Shown here piece after piece: positions 6,115-13,359 of a stretch of DNA of 17,761 bases. Under the pieces are notes generated by a model. That model saw nothing but the letters and a program-made list of their open reading frames with translations, was not told the origin of the DNA and made no database searches. The position numbers and the translations under genes are program-made. Source of the stretch: CAYNOZ01 sp964398955 (GTDB lineage Archaea > Methanobacteriota_B > Thermococci > Thermococcales > CAYNOZ01); NCBI GenBank assembly GCA_964398955.1, contig CAYNOZ010000024.1, forward strand, positions 1 through 17,761, in the 5' to 3' direction. Positions within the stretch are counted from its first letter, which is position 1. Each line of letters opens with the position of its first letter.

Positions 6115-8190
6115 TCACAGTGATTGGTATACTCCTGGTCGTTTTTCTATTATATCTCCGTTTTCTTTCATTTTTTCTATGAGGTTTCTTGCTGTGTTTT
6201 TTTCTATGTCTGCTTCGTCTGATTTTTTTAGTATTGTTTTCATTGGTGCTCCTTCTTCTTGGTCTTTTGATATTTCTTTTATTATGTCTTCGAGTAGTTC
6301 TATTTTGTCTCTTTGTGATTTTGGTTCTCCTGTCATCCATGAGTCTACGTCTAGTTCTCCGCTTGCAGGGTCTAGTCCCATGTCTTTTAGTACTTTGTCC
6401 ATTAGTCTTACTGTTTCTGCTGCGTCTTCTTGTTCTACTTTTTCGCTTAGTCTCATTCTGGCGTGTGATTCTGCTAGTCTTATCAGGGATTCTAGCTGTC
6501 TTGCTGTTATTGGTATTGGTGAGTCTTCTGATTCGTTTCCGGTTTGTCTCATTTGTAGGTAGTAGTCTTTTATTTTTTCCATGGATTCCTTGGTCATTTT
6601 TGGGTTTACTTGTCTTCTGGCGAAGGCTACGTATTTTTTCATCATTTCAGGTTCTATTGGTGGTTCTACTTTTGATATGTCTTTTCTTATTCCTAAAACG
6701 TGTTCTGCTATTTTTGAGTCTTTTTCTTCGTCTGGTTCGTCTACTATTTTAAATATTAGGTCGAATCGGGATAGTATTGTTGGTGACAAGTTTACTTGAT
6801 CTGCTACGGGTTTGTATTTGTCGAATCTTCCATGTTTAGGGTTTGCACCTGCTATTATTGATGTTCTTGCATTAAGGGTTGCGGTTATCCCTGCTTTTGC
6901 TACTGAGACTGTTCCTTGCTCCATGGCTTCGTGTATGCTGCTCCGGTCTTTATTGCTCATTTTATCAAATTCGTCTATTGCACAGACTCCTCCGTCACTA
7001 AGTACAAGGGCTCCTGCTTCTAAAGCCCAAGAACCGGTTAGTTCATCTTTCACTGCTGCTGCCGTTAAACCAGCCCCAGTTGAAGATTTTCCACTAGTAT
7101 ACATCCCCCTTGGAGCAATATTCTCTATATATTTTAATATTACAGATTTACCAGTTCCAGGATCTCCAATCAATAATATGTTAGAATTTCCTCTTAAAAC
7201 AGTCCCATCAGGAAGATCCATTTTGGACCCACCGAACAGTACCAGTCCCAATGCCTCCTTAAGATTATCATGACCTCTTATCGCTGGAGCAATAGATTTC
7301 CTAATCTTATTCATCACATTAGGATCACTAGCTAATTCTTTAATCCTTTCTTCTTCTGTTTCATCTATCTCAATTTCTTCAACCTCCTTTTCAAGAGGTT
7401 CAATATAATTCACTTCAATAATCTTACCGAAAACAGGTTTTTTATCTCTCCCTTCCGGAGGAGTTGCCTTAACAATACCAGTAACAGTAACTCTAGTTCC
7501 AGGAGGGGCTATATCAACAATATCTCTTTTAAGAACACCATTTATATACCTAGGCGTTTGCCCACCACTCAAATTTTCCGGTCTTTCCTGTATCTTAACA
7601 GACTGCCAATTTTCAAACTTAGTATCCTCATTCTTAATATATATCTTACTTTTAGGAGCTCCACAATCCATCCTATCGCACTTCGGAGGCTTCTTCATCT
7701 TAGCCCAAGGTTTTTGATCTCTATTCATCTCATTTCCACATTCAGAACACTTAAAAGTAATACGTTTAGCGAAAGGTTTAACATCTGAGGCTCTGGTTAG
7801 TAATCCTTCAACCTCTACCATCTGATTTATATTCTCACTACCTATCTCCCTTACCTGTATTTTTTCCATAGGAAGATTCTTAAATCTCGCTACAATATCT
7901 TTGTTCTCATCTCTTCTCTCAGAAATTATCTCATTAATAGCCTCTTCAGCACCATTTTTAGATAATAAAGGGTTTTCAATAACCTGATTAGATAAATTAG
8001 TCTCAGCAGAAAGATCTCCACAATCAATAACAAGAGAATCTTTATCTTTAGTGTCAACAAGATCCTTTATCTCATTCAAATAAATTTTACGTCCTTCTTT
8101 TGTATAAGTCTCAAAAAACTGCTTAAAACGATCCTTCATACTTCTATTCTCATCATCAGAATCTTTAATCTTCATATTTTGTTGAGCCAT
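6115..8190 (-). CDS. mcm: Replicative DNA helicase MCM
   Basis: Hexameric 3'-5' helicase that unwinds DNA ahead of the archaeal replication fork. The 691 residues hold an N-terminal domain (about 1-275) with a zinc site from Cys148, Cys151, Cys171 and Cys176, then the AAA+ core with Walker A GDPGTGKS (342-349), Walker B CAIDEFDKM (403-411) and the arginine-finger segment LSRFDLIF (473-480), and a C-terminal winged helix (about 617-691). No intein interrupts these motifs. The ATG at 8190 has GGTGAGAGA immediately upstream and lies inside the 3' end of the GINS gene (19-base overlap), so translation is likely coupled. Codon choice changes within the gene: the four Asp codons among the first 20 residues are GAT, while Asp603, 607, 614 and 616 are all GAC. 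Confidence 0.97.
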   Translation of the reverse strand: MAQQNMKIKDSDDENRSMKDRFKQFFETYTKEGRKIYLNEIKDLVDTKDKDSLVIDCGDLSAETNLSNQVIENPLLSKNGAEEAINEIISERRDENKDIVARFKNLPMEKIQVREIGSENINQMVEVEGLLTRASDVKPFAKRITFKCSECGNEMNRDQKPWAKMKKPPKCDRMDCGAPKSKIYIKNEDTKFENWQSVKIQERPENLSGGQTPRYINGVLKRDIVDIAPPGTRVTVTGIVKATPPEGRDKKPVFGKIIEVNYIEPLEKEVEEIEIDETEEERIKELASDPNVMNKIRKSIAPAIRGHDNLKEALGLVLFGGSKMDLPDGTVLRGNSNILLIGDPGTGKSVILKYIENIAPRGMYTSGKSSTGAGLTAAAVKDELTGSWALEAGALVLSDGGVCAIDEFDKMSNKDRSSIHEAMEQGTVSVAKAGITATLNARTSIIAGANPKHGRFDKYKPVADQVNLSPTILSRFDLIFKIVDEPDEEKDSKIAEHVLGIRKDISKVEPPIEPEMMKKYVAFARRQVNPKMTKESMEKIKDYYLQMRQTGNESEDSPIPITARQLESLIRLAESHARMRLSEKVEQEDAAETVRLMDKVLKDMGLDPASGELDVDSWMTGEPKSQRDKIELLEDIIKEISKDQEEGAPMKTILKKSDEADIEKNTARNLIEKMKENGDIIEKRPGVYQSL

Positions 8191-8645
8191 TCTCTCACCA
8201 AACGCGAAATACCATTATACAATTGCTTCTCACTTCTAGTAAGATCATCAAAAATATCCCTATCTTCACGAGCAGCCTTCAAAATTTTTTGAACTCTTAA
8301 CTCTTTAATCATCTTATAATTCTTCTCAACCTTACTATACTTCCTAGCCAAACTCTCATTAGAAAACAGATTAACATTCGGATCCTTATCAATCAAATCC
8401 AAATAAAATTTCATCTTCCCATAAATCCCCTGATCAAGCTCAGTTAAAGAATTTCTCATTCTTTCTTCATTAATAATTTTTTCACTCTCTTCAGCCAACT
8501 CAATCAAGGACTTCTCATAATCTACCTTAGCAATTCCTTCTTCAACTAATTTTTCAGCCTTCCAATCATCTAACCTATCAGTATCGCCACTATTCTTATC
8601 TCCAAAATCTTCTAAGAACTTGACCTTGATCCTTCCACTTTCCAT
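8172..8645 (-). CDS. Archaeal GINS subunit, DNA replication
   Basis: GINS binds MCM and the Cdc45/GAN-like nuclease in the archaeal replicative helicase. The product (157 residues from the chosen start) begins with a small strand-forming part, RIKVKFLEDFGDKNSGDTDR and on to about residue 42, followed by a helical domain with RNSLTELDQGIYGKMKFYLD (64-83) and RVQKILKAAREDRDIFDDLT (117-136). The helical part resembles Gins51/Gins15, yet the small domain is at the N-terminus as in Gins23, so the class is uncertain. The frame also opens at GTG 8675 and ATG 8669. ATG 8645 is preferred from the protein pattern and a possible TATA box that would start transcription near 8654, although no clear ribosome binding site precedes it. 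The overlap with mcm supports the assignment. Confidence 0.82.
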   Translation of the reverse strand: MESGRIKVKFLEDFGDKNSGDTDRLDDWKAEKLVEEGIAKVDYEKSLIELAEESEKIINEERMRNSLTELDQGIYGKMKFYLDLIDKDPNVNLFSNESLARKYSKVEKNYKMIKELRVQKILKAAREDRDIFDDLTRSEKQLYNGISRLVREWLNKI

Positions 8646-8675
8646 CGTACCAATTAAAAGAAAAACCATCGCCAC

Positions 8676-8685
8676 TAAAATAAAT
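8676..8685 (-). promoter_or_regulatory. Possible TATA box for GINS-mcm
   Basis: Minus-strand ATTTATTTTA would start transcription near 8654, a few bases before the ATG at 8645. A second AT-rich candidate, TTTTTATAAAG, lies about 80 bases further upstream (around 8758-8768) and would give a leader of about 90 bases. The rest of the spacer to 8913 is plain AT-rich DNA with no gene that I can support. Confidence 0.3.
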
Positions 8686-8913
8686 TTCCATCAATAAAAA
8701 TCAAATACAAATAAACACAAATAAACCAATTAATTAAACAAAAAAGATTTTAAACTTCTTTATAAAAATTTAAAAGAATTAATAACAATTAAATCGAATA
8801 AAAAAGATATTTAATTACTTATTAACATAATATTGGCTCATCCTCAAAATAATAATTCTTAGATACAAAAATTGAAAAAAATTAGATGAAAAAATTCTAT
8901 ATGTTATTTAAGG

Positions 8914-9354
8914 TTAGTAATCAACTATTACATCGACATGTTCTTTTAGAGAGTCTTCTACTGGACAGAGACCCTGAACTGTGTTTATAAACTCTTCTTT
9001 CTTGTCTTCAGGAACTCCTTTTAATTTCGTTACTGTTAATCTCACTTCTTGAACTTTAGCGGGTACCTCTTCCTGGGCCATTCCTTTAGGATCGTAATCT
9101 CCTTCTACATGAATTTCCAGTTCCTCAAGATCTATATTCATTTTATCTGCTACTATGTTCCCTATAAGGGAGAAACAGCTTCCTAAAGATCCTAATAATG
9201 TTTCAACTGGATTTGGACCTTCATTTTTACCTCCTGCTTTTTTAGGAGTGTCTAGAATAAACTCGAAATCTCTAATACTTACTTTGTTTTGGTTTCCTTC
9301 CACTCTCTCTACATCTGCAGAAACAGTTTTTAGTTCAGAAGATTTTTCAGACAT
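8914..9354 (-). CDS. OsmC/Ohr family peroxiredoxin-like protein
   Basis: Probable thiol-dependent hydroperoxide reductase of the cytoplasm, a stress-protection protein acting as a dimer. The 146-residue product has the family's two redox cysteines: Cys60 in LGSLGSCFSLIGNIVADKM (54-72) and Cys130 in GLCPVEDSL (128-136). Glu51 in GPNPVETLL is also in its usual place. The sequence is closer to the general OsmC/YhfA-like group than to organic-hydroperoxide-specific Ohr, but the peroxide substrate cannot be read from motifs. The ATG at 9354 follows TTGTGATAAC, a modest ribosome binding site. It is a single gene with its own TATA box, divergent from the riboflavin operon. Confidence 0.9.
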   Translation of the reverse strand: MSEKSSELKTVSADVERVEGNQNKVSIRDFEFILDTPKKAGGKNEGPNPVETLLGSLGSCFSLIGNIVADKMNIDLEELEIHVEGDYDPKGMAQEEVPAKVQEVRLTVTKLKGVPEDKKEEFINTVQGLCPVEDSLKEHVDVIVDY

Positions 9355-9385
9355 GTTATCACAAGTAAACTAAAGGTTTAAGAAC

Positions 9386-9394
9386 TTTTAAATG
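9386..9394 (-). promoter_or_regulatory. TATA box of the OsmC gene
   Basis: Minus-strand ATTTAAAAG following GAGTAAC. The implied start near 9364 leaves a leader of about ten bases before the ATG at 9354, a distance typical of short-leader archaeal genes. Confidence 0.45.
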
Positions 9395-9480
9395 TTACTC
9401 CACCAACCCCAAAATAACAAGAAACAATCAACAAAATAACCAAATAACTCTCACAAAACGAACCTACCATTTAAAAAACT

Positions 9481-9501
9481 ATCCTTGCTTAAAACAAGGA
9501 T
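9481..9501. repeat. Inverted repeat / hairpin, 7-base arms
   Basis: ATCCTTG at 9481-9487 and CAAGGAT at 9495-9501 are exact reverse complements around a seven-base loop. It is the most GC-rich piece of the spacer. It could be a regulator site or an RNA hairpin; T-runs do not follow, so a terminator is unlikely. Confidence 0.55.
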
Positions 9502-9508
9502 GTAAAAG

Positions 9509-9529
9509 TTAAATGATGATTTAAATGAT
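9509..9529. repeat. Direct repeat TTAAATGAT, twice, 12-base period
   Basis: TTAAATGAT occurs at 9509-9517 and 9521-9529. The same stretch also reads as an inverted repeat, TTAAAT-GATG-ATTTAA (9509-9524). In DNA this AT-rich it may be chance, but its place next to the hairpin makes an operator possible. Confidence 0.35.
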
Positions 9530-9619
9530 TTATTGAATTTTGAAATTTTATTAATAAGATTTAATCGTATAAATTTTAAATTCCTACTTTTTATCTAGTG
9601 GATATTTTTTGTTTTAGGT

Positions 9620-9709
9620 TTCTGTGATCTTAGAACAACTGTCTAAATTTGGAACAAAGTGTGAAAAAACAAAACACTTAAATGGTTTTACCTCAAATTC
9701 AACACAGAA
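9620..9709. repeat. Nested complementary segments upstream of ribD
   Basis: TTCTGTG (9620-9626) is the reverse complement of CACAGAA (9703-9709). Inside, AAGTGT (9657-9662) pairs with ACACTT (9674-9679). Together they could fold as an outer and an inner stem. No conserved FMN riboswitch sequence is present, and AT-rich DNA gives such pairs by chance. Confidence 0.3.
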
Positions 9710-9763
9710 TCACACTCTAAAAAGATAATTAATTTAATAAAATTTAGCTAATCCAAAGAGAAG

Positions 9764-9777
9764 AATAAAATTTTATT
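9764..9777 (+). promoter_or_regulatory. Perfect palindrome with possible TATA element for the rib operon
   Basis: AATAAAATTTTATT is a perfect 14-base palindrome about 95 bases before ribD. It could contain the TATA box or be an operator overlapping it. A start near 9800 would leave a leader of about 70 bases. Confidence 0.3.
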
Positions 9778-9869
9778 TTAATCATCTAAAAATTCAAAAC
9801 CATAACACGGATAAAATCACTGAAATTATCCTATCTATCACTAAAACCTGCTAAAAAGAGGCAGATAAA

Positions 9870-10964
9870 ATGATGGAAAAAGATAAAAAATACATGAAGA
9901 AGGCCATAGATTTAGCGAAGAAAGGAAGAGGAGATACACTTCCAAACCCTATGGTTGGAGCTGTAGTAGTTAAAAACGACCAAATCATTGCTGAAGGTTA
10001 TCATGAAAAACCAGGAGAACTTCACGCAGAAAGGGTAGCACTGAATAAAGCAGGTGAAAAAGCTAAAAATTCAACATTGTACGTCAATTTAGAACCCTGT
10101 GATCATCATGGAAGAACTCCACCATGTACAGAAAAAATAATAGAATCAAAAGTAAAAAGAGTAGTAATCGGTACTATGGACCCTAATCCAAAAAGTGGTA
10201 ATGGAATTAAAAGATTAAGAGATAATGGGATAGAAGTTAAAACAGGAGTTCTAGAAGAGGAATCTAAGAAATTGAATGAGGTTTTTTTTAAATATTCTAC
10301 TGAAGGTATTCCTTATATAGTTTCGAAAGCTGCAATGACGATGGATGGTAAAATAGCTTCAAGAACAGGGGATTCTAAATGGATTTCGAATGAAGAATCA
10401 AGAAATTTTTCTCATAAACTTAGAGATCGTTATGATGGGATCTTGGTAGGGGCAAATACTGTAATAAAGGATAATCCTAGACTTACAACCAGATTAAAGA
10501 ATGAAGATGGAGATAATCCGCTTAGAATAATTCTTGATTACAGATTAAGAATCCCAATAGATTCTAAAGTAATAAAGAAAGAAGGGGATATCCTGATCTC
10601 CACTTCGAAAGAAATGAAGAACACTAAAAAAGAGAAAATAGATCGGTTAAAGGATATTAATAATTTAAATTTATTCTATATGGATGATAAGGGTTTGGAT
10701 GGTTTACTGAATTATTTAGGGGATAATGGAATTACTAGTGTTCTGGTAGAGGGGGGTTCAGAAGTTCACTGGTCTTTTTTCGGGGATGATTTAGTTGATA
10801 AGATATACTTCTTTATCGCTCCTAAGATTGTTGGTGGAAAAAATTCTGTTTCAGTAGTCGGAGGTAAGGGATTTGAAAGAATAAAAGATAGTTTAAAGAT
10901 AGAAGAACTTGAAATTAAAACTTTTGAAGACGATATTTTAATAAAGGGATATCCTAGAAGGTGA
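9870..10964 (+). CDS. ribD: Bifunctional pyrimidine deaminase/reductase RibD
   Basis: Carries out two riboflavin steps: zinc-dependent deamination of the diaminopyrimidine made from GTP, then NADPH reduction of the ribosyl chain. The 364 residues split into an N-terminal deaminase (about 5-145) with HAE at 52-54 and PCDHHGRTPPC at 76-86 (zinc ligands His52, Cys77, Cys86, catalytic Glu54), and a C-terminal reductase (about 147-362) with VSKAAMTMDGKIAS (151-164), the DNPRLTTR segment (201-208) and VLVEGGSEVHWSF near residue 290. This fused order is bacterial; most archaea have a separate ArfC/Rib7 reductase and no such deaminase. GAGGCAGATAAA precedes the ATG at 9870, and a second ATG follows directly. 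It heads ribD-ribE-ribBA-ribH. Confidence 0.95.
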   Translation: MMEKDKKYMKKAIDLAKKGRGDTLPNPMVGAVVVKNDQIIAEGYHEKPGELHAERVALNKAGEKAKNSTLYVNLEPCDHHGRTPPCTEKIIESKVKRVVIGTMDPNPKSGNGIKRLRDNGIEVKTGVLEEESKKLNEVFFKYSTEGIPYIVSKAAMTMDGKIASRTGDSKWISNEESRNFSHKLRDRYDGILVGANTVIKDNPRLTTRLKNEDGDNPLRIILDYRLRIPIDSKVIKKEGDILISTSKEMKNTKKEKIDRLKDINNLNLFYMDDKGLDGLLNYLGDNGITSVLVEGGSEVHWSFFGDDLVDKIYFFIAPKIVGGKNSVSVVGGKGFERIKDSLKIEELEIKTFEDDILIKGYPRR

Positions 10965-11611
10965 TGATTATTTTTACAGGGATCATAGAGGATGTAGGGA
11001 AAGTTAAAAATATTAGAAGACAATCAAATTCACTAATCCTTGAGATAAAGACAGATTTAGTAGATAAATTAGAATTAGGAGACAGTATAGCTGTAAATGG
11101 ACCATGCTTAACTGTAACTGAATTAAATGAAAAATCAGAAACCTTCAAATGTGAAGTCACCACTGAAACATTTAGAAAAACTAATCTAAATAACTTAAAA
11201 CCAGGGCACAAGGTTAATTTAGAAAACTCACTACAATTAAATAGCAAACTCGGAGGACACCTAGTAACAGGACACATAGATGGAATTGGAACAATAAAGA
11301 ACATAAAAAAGAAAGAGAACTCCTGGATCTTCACCATAAGACCACCGAAGGATCTAAAAAAATACCTAGCCCCTAAAGGATCCGTTAGCATTGACGGAAT
11401 CAGCCTCACAATTGTAGATACTGAAAGATCAATTGATGTATCTATTACTAACTTTACCTATGAAAACACTATTCTAAAAGAGAAAGGCGTAGGTGATAAA
11501 GTCAACATAGAAGTTGACATCTTATCACGATATATTGAGCAACTGAAATTAAATAATGATGATTCAAATAAAAAAGATTCTTTAGAAATTTTAAAGGAAA
11601 TTGAGGGATGA
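10964..11611 (+). CDS. ribE: Riboflavin synthase, bacterial alpha-subunit type
   Basis: Dismutates two 6,7-dimethyl-8-ribityllumazine molecules to riboflavin and the diaminopyrimidine. The 215-residue protein shows the internal duplication of the bacterial enzyme: repeat one starts MIIFTGIIEDVG and has AVNGPCLTV (43-51), and repeat two begins near GGHLVTGHIDG (97-107) and has SIDGISLTI (142-150). Archaea normally use an unrelated RibC that resembles lumazine synthase, so this gene marks the pathway as bacterial type. The ATG at 10964 overlaps the ribD TGA by one base (TGATG); an in-frame GTG sits at 10961 and GAAGGTG lies directly ahead. The C-terminus, after the usual LSRYIEQL, has a charged tail of about 20 residues. 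B. subtilis naming calls this ribE; other schemes call it ribC or ribB. Confidence 0.95.
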   Translation: MIIFTGIIEDVGKVKNIRRQSNSLILEIKTDLVDKLELGDSIAVNGPCLTVTELNEKSETFKCEVTTETFRKTNLNNLKPGHKVNLENSLQLNSKLGGHLVTGHIDGIGTIKNIKKKENSWIFTIRPPKDLKKYLAPKGSVSIDGISLTIVDTERSIDVSITNFTYENTILKEKGVGDKVNIEVDILSRYIEQLKLNNDDSNKKDSLEILKEIEG

Positions 11612-12843
11612 AAATGTCAAAAAACAATGAAAGAAATGAATTCCAGTTTAATAGTATAAAAGAAGCAATAAACGAAATCAAGGAAGGAAATATGATCATA
11701 ATAGTAGATGACAAGAATAGAGAAAATGAAGGAGATCTTTACATTCCAGCGGAGAAAGCTACTCCTGAACACATAAACTTTATGGCAAAGAAAGGTCGTG
11801 GATTAATATGCGCCCCAATGACCGGTGAAAGACTTGAAGAATTAAACATATCTCAAATGGTTTGCCAAGAAAATCATACAGAAAAGATGGGAACAGCATT
11901 CACTGTATCAGTAGATTCTAAAGATACAGGAACTGGAATTTCAGCATTTGACAGGCATAAAACTATTAAAACTTTAATAAACCCTGATACCGATCCAGAA
12001 GACCTTGAAAGACCGGGACATATGTTCCCACTAAAAGCTGAACAAAATGGAGTCCTTGATAGAAAAGGCCATACAGAAGCTGCTGTAGATCTGGCAAAAA
12101 TAGCTGACCTAAAACCAGCCGGAGTAATATGCGAAGTAATGAAAGAAAACGGGGAAATGGCAAGAGTGCCTGAACTAATGAAATTTTCAGAAAAACATGA
12201 TTTAAAAATTATTACTATAGAAGATTTAATTGAATACAGACACAAAACTGAAAAACTAATTGAAAAAAAGGTTGAAACGAGATTACCCACAGAATTTGGA
12301 GTCTTTAACTTGATAGGTTATAACTACTCAGGAAAAACTCATTTAGCTCTTACTAATTTAAAGGAACCTGTGGAAAACCCGAAGGTTAGAATCCACTCAA
12401 AATGCATAACAGGGGATGCACTGCACTCGTTAAAGTGTGACTGTGGTTTTCAGTTAGCAGAGTCAATGAAAAAAATAAGTGAGGAAGGAGGAATATTGCT
12501 GTACTTGAACCAAGAAGGAAGAGGAATAGGACTTATGAACAAATTGAAAGCCTACGAACTTCAAGAAAATGGTTTAGATACAGTAGAAGCTAATAAAGAA
12601 TTAGGATTCAAACCTGATGAAAGAGAATTCAGCGTGGCAGCACAAATTCTAAAAGATCTAGGACATGAAAAGATTAAATTACTAACCAACAATCCAACAA
12701 AAGTAGAAGAACTTGAAAAATTCGGCATAGATGTTCGTAGAGAATCCTTACATGGTAAAACAACCTCTGAAAATATAGATTACCTTAAAACTAAAGAAGA
12801 AAAATTAGGACACCAATTTGAAATAAATCTAGAACAAGAATAG
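11608..12843 (+). CDS. ribBA: Bifunctional DHBP synthase / GTP cyclohydrolase II, RibBA
   Basis: Supplies both riboflavin precursors. The N-terminal domain (about 15-212) makes dihydroxybutanone phosphate from ribulose 5-phosphate: RENEGDL (38-44), RPGHMFPL (135-142) and GHTEA (154-158). The C-terminal domain (about 225-400) opens GTP: zinc ligands Cys266, Cys277 and Cys279, QEGRGIGL (302-309), DTVEAN (324-329) and the catalytic DER triad (337-339). One loop residue is unusual: the family's HSEC reads HSKC (263-266), encoded AAA. Both domains otherwise look intact, so it should be bifunctional if the substitution is tolerated. The ATG at 11608 overlaps the ribE TGA (ATGA). A second ATG at 11614, with GAGGG well placed before it, may be the true start. 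Archaea usually have RibB alone with ArfA/ArfB. Confidence 0.95.
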   Translation: MKMSKNNERNEFQFNSIKEAINEIKEGNMIIIVDDKNRENEGDLYIPAEKATPEHINFMAKKGRGLICAPMTGERLEELNISQMVCQENHTEKMGTAFTVSVDSKDTGTGISAFDRHKTIKTLINPDTDPEDLERPGHMFPLKAEQNGVLDRKGHTEAAVDLAKIADLKPAGVICEVMKENGEMARVPELMKFSEKHDLKIITIEDLIEYRHKTEKLIEKKVETRLPTEFGVFNLIGYNYSGKTHLALTNLKEPVENPKVRIHSKCITGDALHSLKCDCGFQLAESMKKISEEGGILLYLNQEGRGIGLMNKLKAYELQENGLDTVEANKELGFKPDEREFSVAAQILKDLGHEKIKLLTNNPTKVEELEKFGIDVRRESLHGKTTSENIDYLKTKEEKLGHQFEINLEQE

Positions 12844-12848
12844 GAGGT
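12842..12848 (+). promoter_or_regulatory. Strong ribosome binding site for ribH
   Basis: AGGAGGT begins inside the ribBA stop codon and lies seven bases before the ATG at 12856. It is a full anti-Shine-Dalgarno match and probably sets high synthesis of lumazine synthase, which assembles into large oligomers. Confidence 0.8.
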
Positions 12849-12855
12849 AAAAATA

Positions 12856-13332
12856 ATGGAAGATAAGAATTTTGAAGTAAATGAATATGAAGGAGAAATG
12901 AAAGCAGAAGATCTTGAATTTGGAATAGTAATCAGCCGATTCAACGAACTAATAACTGGAAAACTATTAGACGGAGCTCTAGACACATTAAAAAGACATG
13001 GAGCAGATCCTGAAAACGTTGAAGTTACCTGGGTACCTGGATCCTTTGAAATACCTTTAATGGCTAAGAAGATAGCGGATAAGTATGACGCCGTTATATG
13101 TTTAGGAGCAGTAATCAGAGGAGAAACCCCACATTTCGAATATGTTTCAAAAGAAGCATCAAAAGGAATCGCAACAGCTTCATGGGAGAAAGAAACACCA
13201 ATCACATTCGGAATATTAACCACAGACACAACAGATCAAGCAATAGACCGAGCAGGAATAAAACAAGGAAACAAAGGAAAAGAAGCTGCTGAAAGCGCAA
13301 TTGAAATGGCTAACCTAATGAAAAAAGTTTGA
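12856..13332 (+). CDS. ribH: 6,7-dimethyl-8-ribityllumazine synthase
   Basis: Condenses dihydroxybutanone phosphate with the ribitylaminopyrimidine, the penultimate step of riboflavin synthesis; the family forms pentamers or 60-mer capsids. The 158-residue protein has FGIVISRFNELIT (22-34), WVPGSFEIPLMAKK (59-72), and CLGAVIRGETPHFEYV (82-97) with the catalytic His93 in the RGETPHFEYV box. GILTTDTTDQAIDRAG (about 119-134) and the C-terminal NKGKEAAESAIEMANL helix follow. An N-terminal extension of about 15 residues precedes the usual start of the fold. It is the last gene of the operon and ends 27 bases from the converging DHH gene. It is the only rib gene here whose family is shared by archaeal and bacterial pathways. 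Confidence 0.95.
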   Translation: MEDKNFEVNEYEGEMKAEDLEFGIVISRFNELITGKLLDGALDTLKRHGADPENVEVTWVPGSFEIPLMAKKIADKYDAVICLGAVIRGETPHFEYVSKEASKGIATASWEKETPITFGILTTDTTDQAIDRAGIKQGNKGKEAAESAIEMANLMKKV

Positions 13333-13359
13333 AAACCAAAACCAGGAAAATAATCGAAT

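Larger units (their letters stand above)
9355..9869. other. 515-base non-coding divergent spacer before the riboflavin operon
   Basis: Longest gene-free stretch of the window. I find no convincing ORF, tRNA or known riboswitch. It holds the OsmC promoter at its left end, a hairpin at 9481-9501, a repeat pair at 9509-9529, a pair of complementary segments at 9620-9709 and a palindrome at 9764-9777. The length, compared with spacers of 4-240 bases elsewhere here, suggests regulatory content or an unseen small RNA. Confidence 0.5.

Noticed and set aside
6062..6562. Long open frame on the plus strand across the mcm 3' region, with further plus-strand frames at 6189-6752 and 6812-7273
   Set aside because: These are antisense to mcm, and their translations are low-complexity Ser/Leu/Phe-rich text produced by the complementary codon bias. 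No ribosome binding sites or family motifs are present.
6115..8190. Intein or frameshift in MCM
   Set aside because: The Walker A, Walker B and arginine-finger motifs are continuous, and total length is normal for a single MCM.
8676..8913. A small RNA or replication origin in the AT-rich spacer beside GINS-mcm
   Set aside because: Archaeal origins usually lie by cdc6/orc1 and carry GC-containing origin-recognition repeats; only simple AT-rich sequence is visible here.
9600..9869. FMN riboswitch upstream of ribD
   Set aside because: The leader is AT-rich and lacks the conserved GC-rich RFN core sequences; only short chance-level stems are present.
9870..13332. The rib operon carried on a recent mobile element
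   Set aside because: No integrase, transposase, tRNA attachment site or flanking direct repeats are visible, and codon use blends with the neighbours, so any transfer is old.
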